A stretch of DNA of 23,295 bases from a virus: the IMG/VR virus record IMGVR_UViG_3300007363_000107, positions 1-23,295 of that record; one strand, written 5' to 3'. Within the stretch, counting starts at the first letter, position 1. Each line of letters opens with the position of its first letter. Position numbers and translations under genes: made by a program. Of the stretch, positions 1 to 7,621 are shown one piece after another. The notes beneath the pieces are model-generated. The model saw only the letters and a program-made list of their open reading frames with translations. It had not been told where the DNA came from and did not search any database.

Positions 1-39
1 ACCACGTTAAAAAAAACTTCCGGAAAAAAGGCTTGAACT

Positions 40-498
40 GTGGCAAAAAACCAACTTCAGGGCTTGAACAGTGTTGAAAAAGTAGTTCAGCTTGTCGGCG
101 AATTGTCTGAAAAAATCCCTTTGCCCGAGGGAGTTGTCTTGCGTAACGATGACGAGATTATAATCTGGGGACAGTTCACGCGCGCACGCGCACGCGAGGG
201 GTGGCGAGATTTTGATTTGCTACTGGTCGCAAAAGCGGTCAGGCTCGAGGCAGACATTCGAAAACATCAGCAATCTCTCGATCGCACCGGCATCATTGTT
301 AAGAATGATCGCGGCACACCGATACCTAACCCGCTTATCAGCATTGTTGACTCGCTTCAGCGGCAACAACTTGCCATCATTAGAAGCCTGAGCCTTAACC
401 AGACAGCGCAAGACCCGCGCACATTGAATGGTCAAGGGACAGAGCAGACTAAGTTCTCTAAGCAGTTCAACTCCTTTGATGATCTGATTGCACGATGA
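40..498 (+). CDS. terS: Terminase small subunit, P27-like (TerS)
   Basis: This is probably the DNA-recognition subunit of the packaging motor, acting with the large subunit encoded next. It is 152 aa, mostly helical, with a basic, arginine-rich first half. The segment around residues 93-120 (NDRGTPIPNPLISIVDSLQR) has the G-x-x-x-x-NP-x(n) pattern followed by a long helix and an L-S-L-N turn that I know from P27-family small terminases. The start is GTG, preceded by AAAAAAGG about 8 bases upstream; no ATG in this frame gives a better start. The stop overlaps the TerL start (ATGA), so the two are translationally coupled. Family assignment rests on pattern and position, since small terminases diverge strongly. 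Confidence 0.75.
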   Translation: MAKNQLQGLNSVEKVVQLVGELSEKIPLPEGVVLRNDDEIIIWGQFTRARAREGWRDFDLLLVAKAVRLEADIRKHQQSLDRTGIIVKNDRGTPIPNPLISIVDSLQRQQLAIIRSLSLNQTAQDPRTLNGQGTEQTKFSKQFNSFDDLIAR

Positions 499-2027
499 CA
501 AAACAAATTACTCGCGGCGCAAGGGTAGTCGCCTTCATTGAGAAGTATTGCCATGTCCCAAGTGGCAAGGATGTCGGCAAGCAATTGGTACTTGATGACT
601 TTCAAAAGAAATTTATTCTCGATGTTTATGACAACCCGCATGGCACACGCCGTGGGTATCTGAGCATCGGGCGCAAGAATGGTAAGACAGCTTTGATCGC
701 TTGCTTGCTACTGGCTCACCTTGTCGGACCTGAAGCCAAGCGCAACAGCCAACTTATCAGTGGCGCGATGAGCCGAGAGCAAGCGGCAATCGTCTATGAC
801 CTTGCATCAAAAATAGTCAACTTGTCGCCAGAGCTGCGAACAATCATTAGGGAAGTGCCAAGCTCAAAGAAGCTCGTAGGCATTCCGTTGAATACTGAGT
901 ACCGAGCTATCAGTGCCGAGGGAAAAACGGCGCATGGTTTGTCTCCGGTGCTTGCGATCTTGGACGAGCTTGGGCAAGTCCGTGGACCGCAGAGCGATTT
1001 TGTTGATGCCATCACAACCAGTCAGGGTGCTCACGACAATCCGTTGTTATTGGCAATCAGTACCCAAGCACCGAATGATGCTGACTTGTTTAGCGTCTGG
1101 TTAGATGATGCAAAGACAAGCGAAGATAAAAATATTGTCTGCCATCTGTATGAGGCAGAGAAGGATTGCGACCTAGAAGATGAGGTGGCATGGCAAGCGG
1201 CTAATCCCGCGCTTGGTCACTTCAGAAGTTTAGAAGATGTAATTGAGCAAGCCGCTAGAGCAAAGCGGATGCCGAGCTTTGAACCGACTTTTCGCAACCT
1301 AGTGTTGAATCAGCGAGTTGAGATGGTTGCCCCATTCGTAAGCAGAGGCGTTTGGATTCTCAATAGTTCTGAGCCTGACGAGTCGGTTTTTTATGAAGAG
1401 CCTGTTTATGTAGGGCTTGACCTATCCGGCAAGAATGACTTGACCGCGATGGTTATGATTGCATGGCGTGATCGTTGGCACACCAAGTCAATATTCTGGA
1501 CACCAGAAAAAGGACTGGCAGATAGGTCGAGAAAAGATCGCGCGCCTTATGACATTTGGGAAAGCCAAGGATATATCCGCACTATCTTAGGCGCGTCAAT
1601 TGACTATGAAGTCGTGGCGCAAGAGATGATGGAAGTATTGGCTGACTGTAATGTGGTGGCTGTCGGATTCGACAGATGGCGATTCGACTTGCTGAAGAAA
1701 GAGATTGATGAGCTTGGGTTTGTGTTACCCTTAGTCCCATTTGGACAAGGCTTCAAAGACATGGCTCCTGCAATTGATTCCTTGGAGACTGCATTACTTA
1801 ACGAGCAGTTGGCTCATGGTGGTAATCCAGTGCTGACGATGTGTATGGCGAATGCGCGTGTCGAGAAGGATGCGGCGGGAAATAGGAAGTTGAACAAAGC
1901 TAAAGCGACTGGGCGCATCGATGGTGCGGTCGCATTGGCAATGGCTATCGGTGTTGCCGGTATGTCAAAACAAACTGAAGGCGATCTTGACGGATTCTTA
2001 GATGCACCTCTTGTAATGAAACACTAA
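495..2027 (+). CDS. terL: Terminase large subunit (TerL)
   Basis: This is the ATPase and nuclease of the packaging motor. It moves DNA through the portal into the prohead and cuts concatemers. Visible motifs are a Walker A at residues 59-65 (GRKNGKT), a Walker B at about 152-158 (VLAILDE, with D157 and E158), and a C-terminal RNase H-like nuclease domain with candidate metal-binding aspartates D309 (VGLDLSG), D393 (VGFDRW) and D476 (GRIDGAVAL). Its 510 aa is slightly short but normal for the HK97/YmfN-type terminase group (COG4626-like). It overlaps terS by four bases and lacks a strong Shine-Dalgarno, as expected for coupled translation. The portal gene follows after four bases. Confidence 0.95.
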   Translation: MTKQITRGARVVAFIEKYCHVPSGKDVGKQLVLDDFQKKFILDVYDNPHGTRRGYLSIGRKNGKTALIACLLLAHLVGPEAKRNSQLISGAMSREQAAIVYDLASKIVNLSPELRTIIREVPSSKKLVGIPLNTEYRAISAEGKTAHGLSPVLAILDELGQVRGPQSDFVDAITTSQGAHDNPLLLAISTQAPNDADLFSVWLDDAKTSEDKNIVCHLYEAEKDCDLEDEVAWQAANPALGHFRSLEDVIEQAARAKRMPSFEPTFRNLVLNQRVEMVAPFVSRGVWILNSSEPDESVFYEEPVYVGLDLSGKNDLTAMVMIAWRDRWHTKSIFWTPEKGLADRSRKDRAPYDIWESQGYIRTILGASIDYEVVAQEMMEVLADCNVVAVGFDRWRFDLLKKEIDELGFVLPLVPFGQGFKDMAPAIDSLETALLNEQLAHGGNPVLTMCMANARVEKDAAGNRKLNKAKATGRIDGAVALAMAIGVAGMSKQTEGDLDGFLDAPLVMKH

Positions 2028-2031
2028 TCCA

Positions 2032-3258
2032 ATGGCAACACTTTATCAATCCCTACGCCGATGGTTCGGCAATGTTGGCTCTACCGGTCAACAAGATGGC
2101 GTCCAGTTAGGCGAACCATTCACGCGAGTCTATGACAGCAACAAAGACTATGGCATTGATGGTGCGTTGCAAGTGTCCGCAGTATGGGCATCGATTGAAT
2201 TACTGACAGACAACATAGCGTCACTGCCTCTTTTTGTTTACAAGAAAGATGCAAGCATGGAGGGTCACAAGACCCTAGCGCGTGACACGCAACTGTGGAC
2301 ACTGCTTCATACATCGCCTAATCGCCGCCACACTCCAATGGAGTTCTGGCAATTCATGGTGATGAACTATCTACTGCGCGGCAATGCTTATGCAAGATTG
2401 GTTCGCAATGATGCTGGTGAAGTTATTGAGATGTGGCCTCTGGCATCTGATCAAGTTGAGGTAGATGTTCAGGTTGATAAGTCGGTCATTTATAAATATC
2501 AATATGAAGGTCAGGTCGCAGTCTATGACGAGAAGTCAATTCTGCATTGGCGTGATAAGGGCAATGGCATTGTTGGTATGTCGCGTTTGGACTATATGCG
2601 TTCAAGCGTTGGCGTTGCTATCTCGGCGCAGAATCATACAGCCGATGTTTATAAGAAGTCCGGCAAACGACCTGGCGTCTTTATGATCGACAAGTTGTTG
2701 ACAGCAGATCAGCGCACCGCTATCCGCAACAATTACAAAGGTCTAACAGAAGGTTCTGATGATGACTTGTTGGTACTCGAGGCGGGTGCAAAGTTTGAGC
2801 CGCTGAGTTTGACACCGGCAGATTTGCAGTTGCTTGATACTCGCAAGTTCTCAGTTGAGGATATTGCTCGTTGGTTTGGCATCTCCTCTGTGATGATCAA
2901 CGACACAAACAAGACAACAACTTGGGGTACTGGCATTGGTCAATTGATCGAAGGCTTCTACAAATTCAGATTGCGCCCAATGCTTGAGTCACTTGAGCAA
3001 TGCTTAGAGCGTAGAGTATTGTCGGCAGGACAGCGTGAAATTTACACAGTAGAGTTTTCTCTTGATGCTATCTTGCGTGGATCACTTGCTGATCGTTTGG
3101 ATGCCGGTGCTAAAGGAGTTCAGAATGGACTATACACTCGCAACGAATGGCGACAGCTTGAGAATCTTCCAAAGATGGAAGGCGGCGACTTGCTGACAGC
3201 CCAAGTTAACTTAGCCCCAGTCGATCAACTAGGACAAAGCAATGCCAATCCCCAATGA
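2032..3258 (+). CDS. Portal protein, HK97 family
   Basis: This is the dodecameric ring at the capsid vertex through which DNA enters and leaves. It docks the terminase during packaging and the connector afterwards. The 408-aa length is typical of the HK97 gp3 family. Recognisable stretches are the N-terminal VSAVWASIELLTDNIASLPL (residues 48-67), PNRRHTPMEFW (96-106) followed by LLRGNAYARL (114-123), and later IARWFGISSVMI, which carries the conserved W-F-G-I-x-x-x-M segment. The start is the ATG four bases after the TerL stop, without an obvious Shine-Dalgarno. The 3' end overlaps the protease start by 17 bases. Confidence 0.95.
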   Translation: MATLYQSLRRWFGNVGSTGQQDGVQLGEPFTRVYDSNKDYGIDGALQVSAVWASIELLTDNIASLPLFVYKKDASMEGHKTLARDTQLWTLLHTSPNRRHTPMEFWQFMVMNYLLRGNAYARLVRNDAGEVIEMWPLASDQVEVDVQVDKSVIYKYQYEGQVAVYDEKSILHWRDKGNGIVGMSRLDYMRSSVGVAISAQNHTADVYKKSGKRPGVFMIDKLLTADQRTAIRNNYKGLTEGSDDDLLVLEAGAKFEPLSLTPADLQLLDTRKFSVEDIARWFGISSVMINDTNKTTTWGTGIGQLIEGFYKFRLRPMLESLEQCLERRVLSAGQREIYTVEFSLDAILRGSLADRLDAGAKGVQNGLYTRNEWRQLENLPKMEGGDLLTAQVNLAPVDQLGQSNANPQ

Positions 3259-4264
3259 TGCGATGGCGCGTGAAGCACAGCGCGGTCTTGACTGGCGCAG
3301 TGAGTTTGGTCGCGGCGGTACAGAAGTTGGCATCGCTAGGGCGCGAGACATTAGCAACAAAGTAGATTTATCTGACGAGACAATTGGTCGCATGGTGTCA
3401 TACTTCGCACGACATGAAGTTGATAAACAAGCCGAAGGTTTCCGTCAGGGTGAAGAAGGTTATCCCAGTAATGGTCGCATCGCTTGGGCATTGTGGGGAG
3501 GTGATGCCGGTAAGACTTGGGCAGATCGTGAATGGGCTAAGATACAAGACTCGGAGAGTAAGATGATTGCAAGAAAGCAACTTTCATTAAATAGCGTTAG
3601 CCTCAAATTTGCAGACGCATCAAGCGGCAAGTTTGGTGGCTATGCTTCAACCTTTGGTGGCATTGACAGCTACAACGACACAATCATGGCGGGTGCTTAT
3701 AAATCCGTCATTGATGCCGTGATGAGTGGTTCGGCTCGTATGCCTAAGATGTTTGTCAATCATAAATCTTGGGATGTGCCAATCGGCAAGTGGACTAAGA
3801 TGTATGAGGATGAAAAGGGTTTGTACATCGAGGGCGAGTTGACCAATGGCAATCCAGAAGCCGCCATTGTCAAAGCCGCCATGCAACATGAAACAATCGA
3901 TGGCTTGAGCATTGGTTATATGCTGAAGCAAAGCGACATTGAATTTTCTGAGATCAACGGACAGACAGTTCGCGTGATCAAAAATATTAGCGACTTATCA
4001 GAAGTATCAGTCGTAACTTTCCCCGCTGACGATATGGCTCGCGTTGACTTAACTAGCGTTAAGACTTCGCTTGATCAGATTGAAAGCATCAAGGATTTTG
4101 AGGACTTCTTGCGTGAGGCAGGAGGTTTCTCGAAGTCGCTCGCTACGGCAACGGCAAGTCGTGCGAAGCGTTTGTTTACTCGGAGTGAGTCCGAGGAATT
4201 GCAATTGCCAAGTGAACTTCAGCGAATGATCGCTGAGAATCTTAAATCATCTCGGACTCTTTAA
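3242..4264 (+). CDS. Prohead maturation protease with an extra N-terminal domain
   Basis: This serine protease (HK97 gp4 / U35-like) cleaves the capsid protein scaffold segment during prohead maturation. The protease domain spans about residues 112-270. The candidate catalytic His174 lies in VNHKSWDVPIGKW and the nucleophile Ser223 in DGLSIGY. The motif LSEVSVVTFPA (252-262) is typical of the family. HK97 gp4 is about 225 aa; this protein is 340 aa because residues 1-105 form a separate, conserved domain (RARDISN, MVSYFARHEVDKQ, GRIAWALWGGDAGKTWADR) that I recognise as a mobile domain in head proteins of other phages. Role of that domain is unknown. The ATG at 3242 overlaps the portal gene and keeps the whole conserved domain. 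Confidence 0.93.
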   Translation: MPIPNDAMAREAQRGLDWRSEFGRGGTEVGIARARDISNKVDLSDETIGRMVSYFARHEVDKQAEGFRQGEEGYPSNGRIAWALWGGDAGKTWADREWAKIQDSESKMIARKQLSLNSVSLKFADASSGKFGGYASTFGGIDSYNDTIMAGAYKSVIDAVMSGSARMPKMFVNHKSWDVPIGKWTKMYEDEKGLYIEGELTNGNPEAAIVKAAMQHETIDGLSIGYMLKQSDIEFSEINGQTVRVIKNISDLSEVSVVTFPADDMARVDLTSVKTSLDQIESIKDFEDFLREAGGFSKSLATATASRAKRLFTRSESEELQLPSELQRMIAENLKSSRTL

Positions 4265-4275
4265 AAGGAAATACC

Positions 4276-5469
4276 ATGTCTGACATTACAGAAATCAAAG
4301 CCCTTGCAGAAACACAAGGCACATTGCTGACTACTACCCGTGAATTGAAAACATGGATGGAAAAAGCTAATGGCGAGATCGCCGCTTCTAAATCTGTGGA
4401 AATTGAAACAAAATCCGCAATGGAGAAGTTGAGTTCTAAAGCCGCTGAGTTGACAGAGAAGTGCTTGGAACTCGAGCGCAAATTGTCTGACTCACACAAA
4501 GAAGGTCAGAAGCAAGCTGAATCTATTGGCGAACAATTCGTCAAGTCTGATGCATTCTTGCAGATGGCTCAAGGCAAGAGCAAGTTTGCTCGCATGGAAA
4601 TCAAGACTGCTATCGTTAACGCGACTGGTCAGAATCAGCCATTGGTTCAGGATATGCGAGTCCCAGGAATCAACACTGCACCGAACCGCGTGTTGACAAT
4701 CCGTGACATCTTGCCTTCTGGTCGTACATCTTCTAACTTGGTTCAGTACACCAAGGAAAATGTGTTCACCAACAACGCCGGTGCTCAGTATTCAAGCCCT
4801 GCTCGCGAGAACGTGACTAAGCCTGAGTCAGCAATTACATTTACATTGGCTAACGCCCCTGTGGTGACATTGGCTCACTTCATTCCTGTCTCTCGTCAAG
4901 TCTTGGATGACGCTCCCCAGTTGCAGTCTTATGTTAACGGTCGTTTGACTTATGGTCTGAAATTGGAAGAAGAAGATCAGTTGTTGAATGGTGCGGGTAC
5001 AAGCGGCAACATCGCCGGTATCTTGGCATCAGGCAACTACACTGCCTTCAATCGTCATGTCACTGGCGACACAGCATTGGACACATTGCGTAAAGCTATT
5101 ACTCAAGCCCAGTTGTCTGAGTACCAAGCCGACACAATCGTGATCAACCCCGCTGACTGGGAAGAAATCGAGTTGGCTAAGACTACTTACGGCGAGTACA
5201 TCTTTGGTGGCGACATGGGTCCTGTCAATGCTTTGGCTCCTCGCGTCTGGGGTAAGAATGTTGTTGCTACCAACAGCATCGCCGCCGGTACATTCTTGGT
5301 CGGTGCGTTCACAATGGGCGCGCAAATCTGGGATCGTATGGATGCCGCAGTGCAAATCTCTTTTGAAGATGGCGACAACTTCAAGAAGAACATGGCGACA
5401 TTGTTGGCAGAAGAGCGTTTGGCTCTGACTGTTTACCGTCCCGCCGCTTTCATTAGCGGTTCACTGTAA
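4276..5469 (+). CDS. Major capsid protein, HK97 gp5-like
   Basis: This forms the icosahedral shell. Residues 1 to about 110 are an acidic/basic coiled-coil segment equivalent to the HK97 delta (scaffold) domain, and the rest matches the gp5 fold closely: LTIRDILPSGRTSSN, VSRQVLDDAPQLQSYVNGRL, WDRMDAAVQIS and EERLALTVYRP. From memory of the HK97 sequence, cleavage would fall near Lys110-Thr111. The residues that make the HK97 covalent chainmail are present by alignment: Lys182 (in TKPES), Asn372 (in KKNM) and Glu379 (in AEERL). The start has a strong AAAAGGAAA Shine-Dalgarno, in keeping with high expression, and a terminator follows directly. Confidence 0.97.
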   Translation: MSDITEIKALAETQGTLLTTTRELKTWMEKANGEIAASKSVEIETKSAMEKLSSKAAELTEKCLELERKLSDSHKEGQKQAESIGEQFVKSDAFLQMAQGKSKFARMEIKTAIVNATGQNQPLVQDMRVPGINTAPNRVLTIRDILPSGRTSSNLVQYTKENVFTNNAGAQYSSPARENVTKPESAITFTLANAPVVTLAHFIPVSRQVLDDAPQLQSYVNGRLTYGLKLEEEDQLLNGAGTSGNIAGILASGNYTAFNRHVTGDTALDTLRKAITQAQLSEYQADTIVINPADWEEIELAKTTYGEYIFGGDMGPVNALAPRVWGKNVVATNSIAAGTFLVGAFTMGAQIWDRMDAAVQISFEDGDNFKKNMATLLAEERLALTVYRPAAFISGSL

Positions 5470-5476
5470 AGTGACT

Positions 5477-5509
5477 GCCCCTGTGCTTAACGGCATGGGG
5501 GCTTTTTTT
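5477..5509 (+). terminator. Rho-independent terminator after the capsid gene
   Basis: The stem is GCCCCTGTG (5477-5485) pairing with CATGGGGGC (5494-5502), nine pairs including two G-U, with an 8-base loop and seven T. It lies eight bases after the capsid stop codon. Because head genes continue downstream with no clear new promoter, it probably reduces rather than stops read-through, giving more capsid transcript than connector transcript. Confidence 0.85.
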
Positions 5510-5534
5510 AAACTAAAACCGAAATAACCCCGCG

Positions 5535-5987
5535 ATGGAATTAGTTGAAATTATTGCCTTGTCTCACTTTGATGATTCACGCATTGGTAGCGTGAGTAAG
5601 AAGATGAGATTAAAAGTTCCGTCAGTTGTTGCTGACGATCTGGAATCAATTGGCTTGGTTCAAATCATAAACCCTCGAGTGGCGACCGCACCAAGAAGCG
5701 CATCGATCGTACCGCCGGTCGTTGGGCAGGGCGTGTCGCCTGTATTGTTGCAAGCGGACCAAGTCTCACCGAGGAAGATTGCAAGATCGTTGGAGACCAA
5801 GGATGGGCGACCATTGCTGTCAATGACAGCTATCGCCGCGCGCCATTCGCAGACTGTCTCTATGCCTGTGATGAACAATGGTGGCGAGTCCACATTGACA
5901 GAGTTAGAGCAGACTACAAAGGCGAATGTTGGACGCAAGATGAGAGGGCGTCCGAAAGGTTCAAGATCAATCGCATCGGCTCTGTAA
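5535..5987 (+). CDS. Small head-region protein; only the N-terminal ~47 residues look conserved
   Basis: The first 47 residues (MELVEIIALSHFDDSRIGSV onwards, to LVQIINP) resemble the short proteins found just after the capsid gene in many HK97-like phages, with the pattern of a hydrophobic start, D-S-R-x-G-x-V and a VPxxVADDLExxGLV helix. Past residue 47 the frame stays open for another 100 codons, but composition becomes irregular and the overlapping -1 frame carries a much better conserved protein (see 5675-6316). The C-terminus RGRPKGSRS resembles basic tails of such proteins, so the full 150 aa cannot be excluded. No good Shine-Dalgarno precedes the ATG. It may be translated alone, as a -1 frameshift fusion, or be interrupted by an indel. 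Confidence 0.55.
   Translation: MELVEIIALSHFDDSRIGSVSKKMRLKVPSVVADDLESIGLVQIINPRVATAPRSASIVPPVVGQGVSPVLLQADQVSPRKIARSLETKDGRPLLSMTAIAARHSQTVSMPVMNNGGESTLTELEQTTKANVGRKMRGRPKGSRSIASAL
5669..5675 (+). promoter_or_regulatory. Candidate -1 slippery heptamer A AAC CCT
   Basis: In the frame of the gene that starts at 5535 the codons ATA AAC CCT give a heptamer of X XXY YYZ form. A -1 slip here would read AAA CCC and continue into the 213-codon frame that ends at 6316. The CCC core is not a classic efficient slippery sequence, and AAC-to-AAA re-pairing is imperfect, so this is only a candidate. No clear downstream stem was found by eye. Confidence 0.3.
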
Positions 5988-6316
5988 ACAAAGCGGGATT
6001 AGGCGTTGATGGCTTAATACATCAAGGCGGTAACAGTGGTTATCAGGCGATCAATCTGGCATACCTTTGGGGTGCAAAGACAATTGTTCTGCTAGGATTA
6101 GATTGTTCTGCATCTCCTAAAGGTGAGGCTCATTGGTTTGGTCAGCATGGCGAAGGACTAACAAATCAACAGCCATTCAAGATGTGGCAAGCTAAGTTTC
6201 CGCAACTTGCAATTGATCTGCAAGCCGAGGGAGTAAGAGTTATAAATGCAAGCAGGGAAACGGCTCTGACTTGCTTTGAGCGTATGTCGCTCGAGGAAGC
6301 AATTAAAGTATGTTGA
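5675..6316 (+). CDS. Rossmann-like (DUF115/MptE-like) protein in the -1 frame, no normal start codon
   Basis: This frame is open from 5636 to the TGA at 6314-6316. It encodes a coherent domain: RWAGRVACIVASGPSLTEED (a nucleotide-binding-like G-P-S-L turn), ATIAVNDSYRRAPFADCLYA, then GGNSGYQAINLAYLWGAKTI, the strand VLLGLDC, HWFG and INASRETALTCF. I recognise it as a family common beside capsid genes of betaproteobacterial phages and distantly like DUF115/sialyltransferase-type folds; substrate unknown. No ATG, GTG or TTG lies before the conserved part. ATC at 5702 is where homologues would be expected to start. Translation therefore needs a -1 frameshift from the 5535 gene, a rare start, or correction of an indel. 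It overlaps the next gene by seven bases. Confidence 0.7.
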   Translation, partial: SSGDRTKKRIDRTAGRWAGRVACIVASGPSLTEEDCKIVGDQGWATIAVNDSYRRAPFADCLYACDEQWWRVHIDRVRADYKGECWTQDERASERFKINRIGSVNKAGLGVDGLIHQGGNSGYQAINLAYLWGAKTIVLLGLDCSASPKGEAHWFGQHGEGLTNQQPFKMWQAKFPQLAIDLQAEGVRVINASRETALTCFERMSLEEAIKVC

Positions 6317-7029
6317 CCTTACTGACTGCGACTGGTGCAAGACCAAAGGCGTGGGCGATCTGCGAAATGTGGATGGCTCGTCAGACTTATCGCGGTAAGG
6401 TGCGATGGGTAATTGTTGATGATGGCGAAGTTGCACAGCAAATCACATTCAGCAAAGACAATTGGACATTAGAAGTTATCCGTCCTACTCCTTACTGGCA
6501 AGCGGGTATGAATACGCAAGCGCGTAATCTTCGCGCCGGTATGGAAGTAATCAGTGGTGACGAGCGCGTTGTCTTTATCGAGGATGACGATTGGTATGCG
6601 GCAGACTGGTTAGAGACAATTGATAAGAAGTTTGAGAAAGCTGAGTTAATTGGCGAAGCTAATTCGCGCTATTACAACTTGCCTCAGAAGTCTTATAAAA
6701 AAATGGATAACACTTTGCATAGCAGTCTTTGCTCGACAGCTATTCGCGGTCAAGCATTGGAAACATTTAAGTCTGTATGCAGAGACACAATTCAATTCAT
6801 TGATCATATACTTTGGCAAGCACACAGCAACAATCATTTGTTCAGTGGCGAACGAGTATTGGGTATCAAGGGAATTGAAGGTCGACACGGCATTGGTATT
6901 GGACACGCAAAAAATTTCCGTGGAACTAAGGATGTTGGCGGTAAAATTTTGAAATCGTGGATTGGTGATGACGCTTTGGTTTATAAGCCAGAGGGAAAAA
7001 TAAATGACGCAATTAGCTCGGAAGATTAA
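6310..7029 (+). CDS. Glycosyltransferase, family 2-like (GT-A fold)
   Basis: This probably transfers a sugar from a nucleotide-sugar donor; the acceptor is unknown. The 239-aa protein begins with a strand-rich LTLLTATGARP segment, then VRWVIVDDGE with D37-D38, and VVFIEDDDWYAADWL with E91-D94, the DXD-type metal and nucleotide site of GT-A enzymes. A loop HGIGIGHA follows near residue 193. A GAGGAAG Shine-Dalgarno precedes the ATG. It overlaps the Rossmann-like gene by seven bases and the connector gene by 26 bases, so all three are probably co-translated. Two sugar-related genes inside a head module suggest modification of a virion protein or of the host surface; that is inference. Confidence 0.8.
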   Translation: MLTLLTATGARPKAWAICEMWMARQTYRGKVRWVIVDDGEVAQQITFSKDNWTLEVIRPTPYWQAGMNTQARNLRAGMEVISGDERVVFIEDDDWYAADWLETIDKKFEKAELIGEANSRYYNLPQKSYKKMDNTLHSSLCSTAIRGQALETFKSVCRDTIQFIDHILWQAHSNNHLFSGERVLGIKGIEGRHGIGIGHAKNFRGTKDVGGKILKSWIGDDALVYKPEGKINDAISSED

Positions 7030-7621
7030 ACGTACAGCAGAAGTAACGACTGAGCCAATTACATTGGCAACAGCTCGATTGCATTTGCGTCTTGATGCAG
7101 TAGGCTCACCACCTTCACACCCAGATGATGCACTGGTGACAAACTTAATCAAGACAGCGCGTGAGGCAGTAGAAGCCTACACTGAATTGACAGTTGCTCA
7201 AACTACATACGCATTGGCATTAGATGAATTCCCAGTTGATGCAATTGAGTTGGGAACATACCCAATCAATTCAATCACTAGCATCACATACACAGACACG
7301 AACGGCGCGACACAAACACTGAGTGCGGGTTCATATATTTTTGATTCGTATAGCAAGCCTTCAAAGATTTTCCCGACAACAATCTGGCCTCATACAAAGC
7401 AAGTTCCTAATGCAGTGATCGTGCGATTCGCGGCAGGGTTTACAGACGGATTGAGTCCTAATGATTACCCAATGCCAGTCGCGTTGAAACAAGCGATGTT
7501 GTTATACATCGGCGAGCTTTATGAGAATCGTGAAGCAATCAATGTCGGTAACTTGGTGACAACAATCCCATACGGCATGATTCATTTGATGACACCTCAT
7601 CGCATTAACATGGGCGCGTAA
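7004..7621 (+). CDS. Head-tail connector (HK97 gp6-like)
   Basis: This is likely the ring below the portal that joins head and tail. The 205-aa protein has the family signature near the N-terminus, ITLATARLHLRLD (residues 19-31), then DDALVTNLIKTAREAVEAYT, an alpha-helical half, and a strand-containing C-terminal part with ALKQAMLLYIGELYENRE. It has an N-terminal extension of about 15 basic residues relative to the core motif. A GAGGGAAAA Shine-Dalgarno lies just before the ATG. The start overlaps the glycosyltransferase by 26 bases and the stop shares one base with the next start (TAATG). Confidence 0.88.
   Translation: MTQLARKIKRTAEVTTEPITLATARLHLRLDAVGSPPSHPDDALVTNLIKTAREAVEAYTELTVAQTTYALALDEFPVDAIELGTYPINSITSITYTDTNGATQTLSAGSYIFDSYSKPSKIFPTTIWPHTKQVPNAVIVRFAAGFTDGLSPNDYPMPVALKQAMLLYIGELYENREAINVGNLVTTIPYGMIHLMTPHRINMGA

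Noticed and set aside
18-25. Palindrome TTCCGGAA before the terminase genes as a packaging or regulatory site
   Set aside because: Eight bases flanked by A tracts is too little to support a cos, pac or operator call.
6646-7152. 168-codon minus-strand frame opposite the glycosyltransferase and connector genes
   Set aside because: It lies antisense to two recognisable genes, has no coherent protein features, and no minus-strand gene flanks it.
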